A DNA stretch of 64,000 nucleotides from an uncultured Rhizobium sp. (GTDB lineage Bacteria; Pseudomonadota; Alphaproteobacteria; Rhizobiales; Rhizobiaceae), in NCBI GenBank assembly GCA_945952315.1, contig CAMFIE010000001.1, positions 248,001 through 312,000 of the forward strand, in the 5' to 3' direction. The stretch's first letter is position 1. Every line of letters starts with the position of its first letter. Below are positions 7,141-16,322 of this stretch, in pieces. A program made the position numbers and the translations under genes. The notes below the pieces were generated by a model, which saw only the letters and a list, made by a program, of their open reading frames with translations, made no database searches and was not told where the DNA came from.

Positions 7141-9156
7141 ATGGCCCGGATCGTCGACCGCTTCCCACGAAAGACACGATGCCTCGATCCGCTTTTCATT
7201 CCGCTTGCGGATGGAACACGCCTTGCCGCCACGATCTGGCTGCCGGAAGACGCCTGGGAGAAACCGGTTGCGGCCATTCTCGAGCTCATCCCTTACCGCC
7301 GCCGCGACGGAACCGTATTTCGCGACGTGAAGATGCATCCCTATGTGGCCGGACATGGATTTGCCTGCTGCCGGGTGGATATCCGTGGCTCTGGCGATTC
7401 CGAGGGCCTGCTGCTCGACGAATATACCGGACAGGAGCAGGAGGATGCCTGCGAAATCATTGCCTGGCTTGCCGCCCAGGCATGGTGCAGCGGCGCGGTC
7501 GGCATGACCGGCATTTCCTGGGGCGGGTTCAATGCGCTTCAGGTTGCGGCCCGCAAGCCGCCCGCGCTGAAGGCGGTGATCGCGCTTTGCTGCTCCGATG
7601 ACCGCTATGCGGACGACGTGCATTACTACGGCGGCGCACTCCTGACCGAAGATGCGATGTGGTCGTCGTTCATCCTCGGTCTCGGCGCGCTGCCGCCCGA
7701 TCCGCAAATTGTCGGAGAACGCTGGCGGGACCTCTGGCAGGAGCGACTTGACGCGACCCGCTGCTGGTCCTCACTCTGGATGAAGCATCAGCGGCGTGAC
7801 GCTTACTGGAAACACGGTTCGGTCTGCGAGGATTTCTCCGCGATCCGCATCCCCGTCTACGCGATCAGCGGCTGGGATGACACCTATTACAATGCGGTGC
7901 CCCGACTGCTTTCCGGACTTGAATGTCCGAAAAAAGGCCTGATCGGTCCCTGGAGCCATGCCTATCCCTTTCTCGGCGAGCCAGGCCCCGCCATCAATTA
8001 TCTTCAGGAAGCGGTACGCTGGTGGCGACAATGGCTTGATGGCGAAGAAACAGGGATTATGGATGAACCGGTCTTTACCGCCTTCATCAAGGCGCCCTGC
8101 CGCCCTGAACCCAGTGTCGAGACCTATCAGGGCCACTATGTGACCGAACCCTCTTGGCCATCGCCAGATATCAGCACGCGCCACTTCTATCTGAACAATG
8201 ATGGACTACGCGACGAACCGGTGGAAGGGCCTGATCTCGCGCTTTCTTCTCCGGTCACTGCCGGGCGTGATTGCGGGCGTTATGGCGGCTATGGCGGCAG
8301 CGTGCCTGATCTAGCAGGCGATCAGCGGCGCGAAGACGGTCTCGGTCTTTCCTTCGACAGCGAACCGTTCCCGGAAGATATTGTCATTCTGGGTGCACCT
8401 GCAGTCACCGTGACGCTTGAGAGCGATCAGAGCTGCGGCTTGCTGGTTGCCCGTCTCACCGAAGTCTGGCCGGACGGAACCTCGACGCTCGTCAGTTGGG
8501 GTGCGCTCAATCTGTCCCACCGGGAGGGTCATGAAGAGCCGAAACCTCTGATCCCCGGTGAAAGGATCACGGTGACGGTGCAGCTCAACCATGCGGGCCG
8601 GTGCGTCGGCAAGGGAAACCGGCTGCGCCTCGTCCTTTCCAATCAGCATTGGCCGATCCTTGTACCGGTGCCTGCAATGCCACTCTACCGGATCGAGACG
8701 GGCACAAGCCTGCTGTCGCTGCCACTGCGACCGTCCGGAACGGAGCCGGAATGGCAGTTCGCTCCGGCAGAAATTTCCGCTCCAATCGAAGTTCATGACC
8801 TTCTGCCTGAAAGCCACTCGCGCACGATCGAGCTTGATATCGGAAGCGGGCGCCAGTCGATCACGCTGACGAGCGATTTCGGAAAACAGTTTCTGCCCGA
8901 CCGTGCCATCACAACTGCGGCAAGCGTGGTGGACCGGATGGAGATCACAGAGGGGAACCCGCTTTCCGCACGGGTTGATACAGGCTGGGTGCTTTCGATC
9001 AAATCCGGTGAGGCAGACGTGGAGACCCGCTCGCGGGTAGAGCTCGATATGGAGGAAAATCGGTTTCGCCTGCGCTGGCGGCTGGACGTTTATGAAGGCG
9101 GCGCGCATTGTTTTGCACGGGAGGGGGAAGAATGGATCGATCGCGACCATCTCTAG
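7141..9156 (+). CDS. CocE/NonD-family hydrolase (X-Pro dipeptidyl-peptidase S15 fold)
   Basis: 671-residue alpha/beta hydrolase with the C-terminal jelly-roll domain of the X-Pro peptidase/cocaine-esterase family. The catalytic triad is readable: S126 in GISWGGFN, D247 in GWDDTYYN and H273 in GPWSHAYP; an RGSGDSEG block precedes it. It has no signal peptide, so substrates are probably cleaved after import. It starts 11 bp after the flavoprotein gene with TAGGAG as ribosome site and shares its operon with a peptide-type importer. It would hydrolyse an ester, amide or Xaa-Pro-like bond in the imported compound. Members of this family act on quite different esters and amides, so the bond is not predictable. 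Confidence 0.85.
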   Translation: MARIVDRFPRKTRCLDPLFIPLADGTRLAATIWLPEDAWEKPVAAILELIPYRRRDGTVFRDVKMHPYVAGHGFACCRVDIRGSGDSEGLLLDEYTGQEQEDACEIIAWLAAQAWCSGAVGMTGISWGGFNALQVAARKPPALKAVIALCCSDDRYADDVHYYGGALLTEDAMWSSFILGLGALPPDPQIVGERWRDLWQERLDATRCWSSLWMKHQRRDAYWKHGSVCEDFSAIRIPVYAISGWDDTYYNAVPRLLSGLECPKKGLIGPWSHAYPFLGEPGPAINYLQEAVRWWRQWLDGEETGIMDEPVFTAFIKAPCRPEPSVETYQGHYVTEPSWPSPDISTRHFYLNNDGLRDEPVEGPDLALSSPVTAGRDCGRYGGYGGSVPDLAGDQRREDGLGLSFDSEPFPEDIVILGAPAVTVTLESDQSCGLLVARLTEVWPDGTSTLVSWGALNLSHREGHEEPKPLIPGERITVTVQLNHAGRCVGKGNRLRLVLSNQHWPILVPVPAMPLYRIETGTSLLSLPLRPSGTEPEWQFAPAEISAPIEVHDLLPESHSRTIELDIGSGRQSITLTSDFGKQFLPDRAITTAASVVDRMEITEGNPLSARVDTGWVLSIKSGEADVETRSRVELDMEENRFRLRWRLDVYEGGAHCFAREGEEWIDRDHL

Positions 9157-9205
9157 CGACCGCCTGTGCCGGGCCGTGCTGGCGGATAGACAAGGAGGGC
9201 CGCTG

Positions 9206-10147
9206 ATGGTCTCCTTTCTGATCCGGCGTTTTCTGTTGTCCTGCATCATCCTGCTGGTCGTTGCCAATCTCCTGTTTCTGATGCTGCACATGATTCCCGG
9301 TGATCCGACGGTGGTGGCGCTCGGGCCACGCTCGACACCGGAAATGCGTGAAGCCTTTCGCCACATGATGGGTCTCGACCGGCCATTGCTCGAACAGATG
9401 GGCCTCTTCCTGCTGCGGCTCGCCAAGGGCGATCTCGGCACAGACGTGTGGAGCGGCAGGCCTGTTCTTTCGATGATCCTCGATGTGCTGCCGCTCACCG
9501 CCATGCTGGCGATTGCAAGTTTCCTCTGGGCCGTGCTGCTCGGTATCGTGCTTGGCTGCGTCGCCGTCATGCAGCATGGCAAATGGGCAGACTGGCTGAT
9601 CGGGTTGATTTCGATTGCCTTCGTTGCGGTGCCATCCTTCGTGGTTGCGCTCTATGCCCTGCTCGTGTTTGCCGTCGCGCTGCATTGGCTGCCTGCAATC
9701 GGTGCGGGTGGCGATGATTTCACAAGTCAGCTGAAGGCGCTGGTTCTGCCTTCCTTCACCATCGGGCTTGGCTGGGTCGGCTATGTCTCACGACTGGTGC
9801 GGGCGGCGATGATCGAGGCGATGGGAGAGGATTATGTGCGCACGTTGCGCGCCTATGGGGTCAATGAGCGCAGAATCGTATTCTCCTACGCGCTGAAGCA
9901 GGCCCTGCTTTCCGTCGTCTCTGTTCTGGCGATCGGCTTCGGCACGCTGCTTTCGGGCTCGGTCTTTGCCGAAATCGTCTTTTCCCGTCCGGGCCTTGGA
10001 AAGCTCACGTATGATGCAGTGATCAGCCGCAATTTCCCGGTGGTGATGGGCACGGTGCTTGTCACATCCGCACTTTATCTCGTCTGCATGGTGCTTGCCG
10101 ATATCATATCCGCGGTCCTTGATCCTCGCGTGAGGAGTGCGCTCTAG
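9206..10147 (+). CDS. Peptide/opine-type ABC transporter permease, DppB-like
   Basis: 313-residue inner-membrane permease with the DppB/OppB layout: one N-terminal membrane helix (FLLSCIILLVVANLLFLML), the conserved IPGDP segment and GLDRP block, then five further helices and the EAA-type coupling loop (RTLRAYGVNERRIV). The ATG at 9206 is chosen because GGAGGG lies just upstream; the frame is open further back but enters the end of the hydrolase gene. Next permease starts one base after its stop. It forms the channel with the DppC-like subunit. Confidence 0.9.
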   Translation: MVSFLIRRFLLSCIILLVVANLLFLMLHMIPGDPTVVALGPRSTPEMREAFRHMMGLDRPLLEQMGLFLLRLAKGDLGTDVWSGRPVLSMILDVLPLTAMLAIASFLWAVLLGIVLGCVAVMQHGKWADWLIGLISIAFVAVPSFVVALYALLVFAVALHWLPAIGAGGDDFTSQLKALVLPSFTIGLGWVGYVSRLVRAAMIEAMGEDYVRTLRAYGVNERRIVFSYALKQALLSVVSVLAIGFGTLLSGSVFAEIVFSRPGLGKLTYDAVISRNFPVVMGTVLVTSALYLVCMVLADIISAVLDPRVRSAL

Positions 10148-10148
10148 G

Positions 10149-11051
10149 ATGGTGGATGCGACCCTTCACAAACCGAAGGAAATCCGGGAACCGGGCGTGG
10201 TAACGCTCAGTCTCCGGGTGATCGGCCAGATCCTGTCCACCCCGCTTGGTGCCATCGGTATGGTGATCGTGGCGCTGATCCTGTTTGTCACGCTGCTTGC
10301 ACCCCACCTTGCCCCCTATAATCCGCTGGCGATCAGTGTGAAGGACCGGCTTGCCGGGCCATCATTTGCCCATTGGCTGGGAACCGACCAGCTTGGCCGC
10401 GATCTCCTGTCCCGCGTTCTCGTCGGCACGCGCACCGCCATGAGCGTCGCCTTCTCGGCGCTTTTCCTGTCACTTGCGGCCGCCGTTCCCCTCGGGTTGA
10501 TTGCCGGCTATGGACCCCGCCTGCTCGACAGTCTGATGATCCTGATCTTCGACAGTTTCAGCTCGCTGCCGATGATCATGCTGGGGCTCGCAACCGTCGT
10601 CCTCCTCGGCCCGGGCAGCGGAACCGTGGTGCTGGTGATCGTGCTCTATTGCGTGCCGAGCTATGCACGGCTGGTGCGCAGCCAGACCCTTTCGCTGAAG
10701 GAGCGGGATTTCATCAAGGCGCAACAGGCGATGGATGCGGGGATTGCCCGCATCCTCTTCATCCATCTTCTGCCAAATGTGATCGGACCTCTGCTCATTC
10801 TCGCCTGTCTCGACATTTCAACGATCATCACGCTGGAGGCGGGGCTTTCCTTCCTGGGGCTTGGTGTAAAGCCGCAGATCCCGAGCTGGGGAAACATATT
10901 GAGCGATGGATTTGCGGTGATCCGCAACTCGCCCGTACCGGTGATTGCGGGCGGTGTGCCGCTCATTCTGGCGACCATTGGCTTCACCTTTCTCGGCGAA
11001 GCGCTTCGGGATGCGCTGGATCCCCGTCTGAAGCGGGAGAAACTCGCATGA
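10149..11051 (+). CDS. Peptide/opine-type ABC transporter permease, DppC-like
   Basis: 300-residue permease: an N-terminal cytoplasmic tail, a first helix (GAIGMVIVALILFVTLLAPHLAPY), the HWLGTDQLGRDLLSRVL motif diagnostic of DppC/OppC, four more helices and a PQIPSWG loop near the C-terminus. GAGGAG at 10132-10137, inside the end of the dppB-like gene, supports the ATG at 10149; a GTG at 10137 is possible but less likely. Its last four bases overlap the start of the first ATPase gene (ATGA). Confidence 0.9.
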   Translation: MVDATLHKPKEIREPGVVTLSLRVIGQILSTPLGAIGMVIVALILFVTLLAPHLAPYNPLAISVKDRLAGPSFAHWLGTDQLGRDLLSRVLVGTRTAMSVAFSALFLSLAAAVPLGLIAGYGPRLLDSLMILIFDSFSSLPMIMLGLATVVLLGPGSGTVVLVIVLYCVPSYARLVRSQTLSLKERDFIKAQQAMDAGIARILFIHLLPNVIGPLLILACLDISTIITLEAGLSFLGLGVKPQIPSWGNILSDGFAVIRNSPVPVIAGGVPLILATIGFTFLGEALRDALDPRLKREKLA

Positions 11052-12013
11052 GTGATCAGCCGCTGGTTCTCGACATCGAAGATCTGACCATCCGCTATGG
11101 CGGCGTGATTTCCGCGGTCGACAATGTGAACCTCTCGATCCGGCCGGGCGAAGTCATGGGTGTCATTGGCGAAAGCGGCTCGGGAAAGTCGACGCTTGCG
11201 CATTCGATCCTTGGTCTGTTACCGAAGTCGGCGCATATCGAGGCTGCCCGCTTTCGGCTCTCCGGCCGGGACGTCAACGCAATGGACGACAGTGAGCGCG
11301 CAGCGTTGCGCGGGCCGCTTGCCGCCATGATCTTTCAGAACCCGATGACGGCCTTCAGCCCGATTCATCGGCTCGGTCAGCAACTGAGCGATCTTCTCTG
11401 GCGCGATGGACAGATGAGCCGCGCGGAGAAGCGGGAGCGGATCATCACCATGCTCCGCCGCACCGGCATTGCCGATCCTGCTGCAAAGCTTGATGCCTAT
11501 CCCTTCCAGTTCTCCGGTGGCATGTTGCAGCGGGTGGCGATCTCTGCCGCTCTTCTGATGCAACCCGCCTTGCTGATTGCTGACGAGCCGACCACGGCTC
11601 TGGACGTCACCACCGAAGCGCAAATCCTGCATCTGATGCGGGAATTGCGCGATCAGTCGGGGGTGGCAATCCTTATGATCTCGCATCATCTCGGCGTCAT
11701 TGCCGAACTCTGCGACCGCGTGGCGGTGATGTATGCGGGCCAGATCGTCGAGGAGGGACCGGTTGAGGCCATTTTTGCGGCCCCGGCCCATCCCTATACG
11801 CAGGCGCTGCTTGCCTGCGAACCGGCGTTGATCCGAGAGCGGCAGGGCCGCCTTCCTGTCATTGCCGGTGAGGTGGCAAGGCCCGGCGGGCCGGGCTGCC
11901 GCTTTGCGCCGCGCTGCAGCGTTGCGGAGGAGCTTTGCCGACAGGCGAGCCCCCCGGTGCGCCCCGCTGCTGCCGAGGGTCAACGCTACCGTTGCGTGAG
12001 GGATCTGGCATGA
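11048..12013 (+). CDS. Peptide-type ABC transporter ATPase, DppD-like
   Basis: 321-residue ATP-binding subunit with Walker A GESGSGKST, Q-loop IFQNPM, signature SGGMLQRVAIS, Walker B LLIADEPTTALD and the C-terminal oligopeptide/dipeptide domain with clustered cysteines (CRFAPRCSVAEELC). It begins inside the last codons of the upstream permease by an ATGA overlap and ends with the same overlap into the next ATPase, so the two ATPases are probably made together and act as a heterodimer. Confidence 0.92.
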   Translation: MSDQPLVLDIEDLTIRYGGVISAVDNVNLSIRPGEVMGVIGESGSGKSTLAHSILGLLPKSAHIEAARFRLSGRDVNAMDDSERAALRGPLAAMIFQNPMTAFSPIHRLGQQLSDLLWRDGQMSRAEKRERIITMLRRTGIADPAAKLDAYPFQFSGGMLQRVAISAALLMQPALLIADEPTTALDVTTEAQILHLMRELRDQSGVAILMISHHLGVIAELCDRVAVMYAGQIVEEGPVEAIFAAPAHPYTQALLACEPALIRERQGRLPVIAGEVARPGGPGCRFAPRCSVAEELCRQASPPVRPAAAEGQRYRCVRDLA

Positions 12014-13026
12014 CGGCGCCCCTGATCGAAACCCGCAATCTTGTCGTCAGCCTCAGGCAGGGCTTTCAATGGCCGCTTCTGGGAAGCCCGAAACCGCGCG
12101 TCGATATCCTTCCCGGCCTGTCGCTCACGCTTCGTCACGGAGAAATTCTCTGCATGGTCGGCGAGAGCGGCTCGGGCAAGACCACATTCGGCAAGGCGCT
12201 TCTCGGGCTTGCCAATGTGGTTTCCGGCGAAGTGCTGTTCGAGGGCAAGACACTTGCCGATCACAAAAGCAGAAGCTTCCGGCCGATCCGCAGACGCGCC
12301 GCACTTCTGTTCCAGGATCCGGTCTCTTCCTTCGATCCACGCCAGCGCATCCGTTCGGTGATTGCCGAGCCGCGCCGGATTGCCGGTCTGACGGGAACCG
12401 GACATTCAGAAATCGCGGCCCTTGCCGCCCGTGCGGGCCTGCCCGCGCAGATGCTCGACCGCTTTGCCCATGCGCTGTCAGGCGGGCAGGCGCGCCGGGC
12501 GGCGGTTGCCCGCGCCCTTTCCGCTGAACCTTCGCTGATCATTGCCGATGAACCGACGGCGGGGCTTGATGTTTCGGTGCAGGGCGGCGTGCTGAACCTC
12601 TTTCAGGATATCCGCGCAAGCCAGGGCACCGCTTTCCTGATCATTACCCATAATCTCGCCGTCGCCCGGCTGATCGCGGACCGAATTGTCATCCTCTATC
12701 TCGGACGTGTGGTGGAGGAAGGCGAGCCGGACGCGCTCTTTGCAGCACCGCTGCATCCTTATACCCGGGCGCTCCTTCATTCCGAGCCGGTGCCGGACCC
12801 GATGAAACGTCGCAGCAAGCCGCCGGTCTTGGGGGAAGTCCCCGCCATTTCCCGGCGTCCGCAAGGTTGTGAATTCCACACCCGCTGTCCGCATGCGGCT
12901 GATCTTTGCCGGGCGGTTGCGCCATCGCTATCCGCCGTTTCCGCAACCCGTTCCGTTGCCTGCCATTTCCCGCTCGCGACGACCCGGACAGATACAGGCA
13001 GACTAATGACAAGGACAGCAGGATAA
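12010..13026 (+). CDS. Peptide-type ABC transporter ATPase, DppF-like
   Basis: 338-residue ATP-binding subunit partnering the DppD-like protein. Walker A GESGSGKTT, signature ALSGGQARRAAVARAL, Walker B LIIADEPTAGLD and a C-terminal domain with CEFHTRCPHAADLC. Its signature deviates from the usual SGGQRQR by having ARR, which is tolerated in the family. Start overlaps the previous stop (ATGA). Confidence 0.92.
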   Translation: MTAPLIETRNLVVSLRQGFQWPLLGSPKPRVDILPGLSLTLRHGEILCMVGESGSGKTTFGKALLGLANVVSGEVLFEGKTLADHKSRSFRPIRRRAALLFQDPVSSFDPRQRIRSVIAEPRRIAGLTGTGHSEIAALAARAGLPAQMLDRFAHALSGGQARRAAVARALSAEPSLIIADEPTAGLDVSVQGGVLNLFQDIRASQGTAFLIITHNLAVARLIADRIVILYLGRVVEEGEPDALFAAPLHPYTRALLHSEPVPDPMKRRSKPPVLGEVPAISRRPQGCEFHTRCPHAADLCRAVAPSLSAVSATRSVACHFPLATTRTDTGRLMTRTAG

Positions 13027-13057
13027 TTGGCTGAACACAAAAAAGGGAGCAGAAGCC

Positions 13058-14614
13058 ATGAATGCACGCATGATCGACAGACGGCAATTTCTACTGGGGG
13101 CTGCGGCAGGGATTGGAGCACTCGCGCTTCGCCCCGGCCTTTCGGCGGCCATGGATGGCGACACGCTGGTGGTGCGCGGCGCTTCCGACATCGCGGTGCT
13201 TGATCCGGCCTTCCAGAACGGGCTGTTGGAAGAGGAAATCGGCCGTTGCCTGTTCGTATCGCTGAACCGGCTTGACGATGTGCGCAAGGGTGTTTCCTGG
13301 AAACCCTATGCCGCCAAGACACTGGAGCAGAAGTCGACCACGGAAATCGCCTTCGAACTGCATGACTGGCTGACCTGGACCGGTGGCCATGGGCCTGTCA
13401 CGGCCGAGGATGTCAAATATTCCTTCGAGCGCGTGGCCAATCCGGCAAATTCTTCCGCCTGGGCCTATGCCTTCGATGCGCTGGACAAGGTCGAAGTGAC
13501 CGGCGAGCGGACCGGTATCATTCATCTCAAAAGCCCCTCTGCACCCTTCTGGGTCACGACCTTGCCCTATTACATGGGCCATATCGTCTGCAAGAAGGCG
13601 ACAGAGGCTGCCGGTGGCAAGTTCACCACCGAGGTACCGGCCTCCTGCGGTCCCTATCTGATCGACAAGTGGGTGCCGAAGCAGAGCCTGTCGCTCGTCC
13701 CCAATCCGGACTGGAAGGGCGAGCCCGTTGCCTTCCCGAAAGTGCGCTTCGAAATCGTGACGGATGATGATTCCGCGGCCCTTGCCTATGAATCGCGGGC
13801 TATCGACTATGCAAAGATCAGCCTCAACACGCTTGCGACCTACAAGACCAAGTTGCCGGAAGCATCGCGGCTGATCGAGATGGACGGCAACCGCTTCGCC
13901 TGGCTTGCCATCAATCTTGCCAACCCGAAATTCAAGGATGAGCGGGTACGCCGTGCCATCCAGTATGCCATAGATGTGCAGCAGATCATGGACGGCTCTT
14001 ATTCCGGTCTCGCAAAGCCCGCAACCGGCGTGGTGCCGCCAGCGCTCAATGGCCATCGCGATGCGATCCTTTTCCCGGCCGATGCCGAGAAAGCGCAGTC
14101 GCTGCTGTCAGAGGCGGGCGTTTCCGATCTCACCATCGAGCTTGCAGCCTTGAACGACAAGACGAGCCAGCTCACCTGCCAGATCATCCAGTCGATGCTC
14201 GGGGCTGTCGGCATCACGGTCGATATCAAGAGCTATGACGAAGGCGTCTACTGGACGCTCGGTGACAAGACGGCGGGCGAGACCTGGAAAACGCTCGACA
14301 TGGTGCTGATGAATTTTGCGGGCGGTGTCGATCCCTCGGAAAACCTCACCTGGTTCCGGCCGTCGCAGATCGGCGTCTATAACTGGTCGCAGTTCGACAG
14401 CCCGGAATTCGAAAAACTCTACCAGGAAGGCATGGCAGAAACGGATCAGGCCAAGCGCGGAGAAATCTATCGCAAGATGCAGGATCTGATGGAGCAGTCG
14501 GGTGGCTTCGTCTTCCTCACCCACGAGACCTTTGCCGCCGTTGTGCGCGAAGGTCTGGAGCCGTCGATCATGGCTGATGGCTATCTCGACATGACGCGCT
14601 TCGCCAAGGCGTAA
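13058..14614 (+). CDS. Periplasmic solute-binding protein, family 5 (DppA/OppA type), Tat-type signal
   Basis: 518-residue binding protein that would capture the substrate of this importer. The leader contains a twin arginine (DRRQFLLG, R8-R9) followed by a hydrophobic stretch ending in LSAA, so export by Tat is likely. Family hallmarks include a VLDPAFQNG start, TAEDVKYSFERV, a CGPYLIDKWVPKQSLSL strand, DERVRRAIQYAID and NLTWFRP. It follows the ATPase gene by 31 bp with GGGAGCAG upstream of the ATG. Family 5 proteins bind peptides, opines, nickel or glycosides; nothing in the sequence names the ligand. Confidence 0.9.
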   Translation: MNARMIDRRQFLLGAAAGIGALALRPGLSAAMDGDTLVVRGASDIAVLDPAFQNGLLEEEIGRCLFVSLNRLDDVRKGVSWKPYAAKTLEQKSTTEIAFELHDWLTWTGGHGPVTAEDVKYSFERVANPANSSAWAYAFDALDKVEVTGERTGIIHLKSPSAPFWVTTLPYYMGHIVCKKATEAAGGKFTTEVPASCGPYLIDKWVPKQSLSLVPNPDWKGEPVAFPKVRFEIVTDDDSAALAYESRAIDYAKISLNTLATYKTKLPEASRLIEMDGNRFAWLAINLANPKFKDERVRRAIQYAIDVQQIMDGSYSGLAKPATGVVPPALNGHRDAILFPADAEKAQSLLSEAGVSDLTIELAALNDKTSQLTCQIIQSMLGAVGITVDIKSYDEGVYWTLGDKTAGETWKTLDMVLMNFAGGVDPSENLTWFRPSQIGVYNWSQFDSPEFEKLYQEGMAETDQAKRGEIYRKMQDLMEQSGGFVFLTHETFAAVVREGLEPSIMADGYLDMTRFAKA

Positions 14615-14688
14615 GCATTGACGAACGGGAACGAACCTCGGCTCGACACGGGCCGGGGAATTACTTGGCAGATTACAAGGAGGTCCGC

Positions 14689-16227
14689 ATGGCACGCAGC
14701 GTTTCAGGCCGTCGTGAACGTCGTCTGGCGTCCGCCGCAGCGGTGCGGCAGATGCCCTTTGGCCGGGTTGAAAACCGCTACCCTCGCTTTGAGGTAATGA
14801 GCGCCGATCAGGTGGAAGCGATCCATCATGCGTCACTCAGCCTTCTGAAAGATACCGGAATGGAAGTGATGCATGACGAGAGCCGTGCGCTTCTCCGGCG
14901 CGGCGGTGCGGATGTGGATGAGACAAGCCAGCGCGTTCGCTTCGATCCGGCGATGATAGAAAGCCTGATCGGCACCGTGCCTTCCTCCTTTACCCTGCAG
15001 GCCCGGAATCCGGAGCGCAATCTGAAGGTTGGTGACCAGAGCCTGATCTTTGCGGCGACGGGTGGCCCGGCCTTTGTCAGCGATCTGAAGCGGGGCCGAC
15101 GGGCAGGCAACTATGCGGATATGTGCGATTACATCAAGCTGGTGCATCAGTTGAACGTCATCCATCAGGAGGGCGGTTGCCCCTGCGAGCCGACCGATCT
15201 CGATCCGGAAAGCCGGCATCTCGATTTCTATCAGGCCGCCATCACCCTGACAGACAAGAACTGGCAGTGCTGGGCGCTTGGCACCTATCGGGTCGAGGAT
15301 GCGCTGGAAATGGCATCGATCGCGCTCGGCCAGAGCCGGGAAGAGCTTGCCCGCAATCCGGCGCTTCTTACCGTCATCAATTCCAATTCGCCGCTTCGGC
15401 TGGATATTCCCATGGGCGAGGGATTGCTTGCCATGGCCCGCGCAGGGCAGCCCGTGGCGATCACGCCTTTCACGCTTTCCGGTGCGATGAGCCCGGTGAC
15501 GATTGCCGGTGCCCTGACGCAGCAGAATGCCGAAGCGCTGGCCCTGATTGCGCTTTCGCAGCTCGCCGCGCCCGGCGCGCCTGTCCTTTATGGTGGCTTC
15601 ACCTCGAATGTGGATATGCGCAGTGGTGCGCCTGCCTTCGGCACGCCGGAATATGCCAAGGCCCAGATCGCCTCCGGCCAGCTTGCCCGGCGCTATCGCA
15701 TCCCTTTCCGCTCCTCGAACGTGACGGCATCCAATGCGGTTGACGGACAGGCGGCCTACGAATCCGGCATGTCGCTCTGGAGCACGGTGATTGGCGGTGT
15801 CGATCTGATCGAACATGCCGCGGGCTGGCTGGAGGGCGGATTGACGGCTTCGTTTGAAAAGCTGGTGCTTGACGCGGAAATGCTGCAGATGATGCGCGCC
15901 TTTCTCGATCCGGTTCCGGTGGACGATCAAACACTGGCCTTGTCCACGATTGCCGATGTTGGCCCAGGCGGCCACTTCTTTGGCACGGACCACACGCTTG
16001 CCCGTTTCGAAACGGCATTTTATGCGCCGATGCTTTCGGACTGGCGCAATTTCGAGACCTGGTCGGAGGATGGTGCGCGCACGGCGACCGAACGGGCAGC
16101 GATGATTGCCGAAGACCTGTTGCGCAGCTATGAAGCCCCGCCTCTGGATCCGGCGAAGGCCGAGGCGCTTGAAGCCTATGTGGTGACCCGCAAGGCAGAG
16201 ATCGCCCGCGGCCAATATCTGCGGTGA
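14689..16227 (+). CDS. Trimethylamine methyltransferase (MttB) superfamily protein without pyrrolysine
   Basis: 512-residue member of the MttB/COG5598 superfamily, which in methanogens and acetogens moves a methyl group from a methylated amine to a corrinoid protein. Recognised from the overall pattern: an N-terminal region (FEVMSADQVEAIHHASLSLL), EEGG-like EGGCPCEPTD, VINSNSPLRLDIPMGEGLLAMA, PFTLSGAMSPVTIAGA and a C-terminal GGHFFGTDHTL block. The frame has no internal amber, so it is the non-pyrrolysine kind (MtgB glycine-betaine methyltransferase group). The ATG at 14689 follows a perfect AAGGAGG. No corrinoid protein or corrinoid-activating gene is present nearby, so whether it is a cobalamin methyltransferase at all is open. 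Confidence 0.8.
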   Translation: MARSVSGRRERRLASAAAVRQMPFGRVENRYPRFEVMSADQVEAIHHASLSLLKDTGMEVMHDESRALLRRGGADVDETSQRVRFDPAMIESLIGTVPSSFTLQARNPERNLKVGDQSLIFAATGGPAFVSDLKRGRRAGNYADMCDYIKLVHQLNVIHQEGGCPCEPTDLDPESRHLDFYQAAITLTDKNWQCWALGTYRVEDALEMASIALGQSREELARNPALLTVINSNSPLRLDIPMGEGLLAMARAGQPVAITPFTLSGAMSPVTIAGALTQQNAEALALIALSQLAAPGAPVLYGGFTSNVDMRSGAPAFGTPEYAKAQIASGQLARRYRIPFRSSNVTASNAVDGQAAYESGMSLWSTVIGGVDLIEHAAGWLEGGLTASFEKLVLDAEMLQMMRAFLDPVPVDDQTLALSTIADVGPGGHFFGTDHTLARFETAFYAPMLSDWRNFETWSEDGARTATERAAMIAEDLLRSYEAPPLDPAKAEALEAYVVTRKAEIARGQYLR

Positions 16228-16322
16228 GAAAGCAGCAATTGCCGATTTACCGCATCCCGGTTTGGCGGAATAATGCGGATTGAGGATACAGACTTTCCGC
16301 CGCAGATATTGGGGAGCAAGAC

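Noticed and set aside
14689-16227. Search for an in-frame amber codon (pyrrolysine) in the MttB-like gene
   Set aside because: The frame is continuous for 512 codons with no TAG, and no pyl genes are seen.
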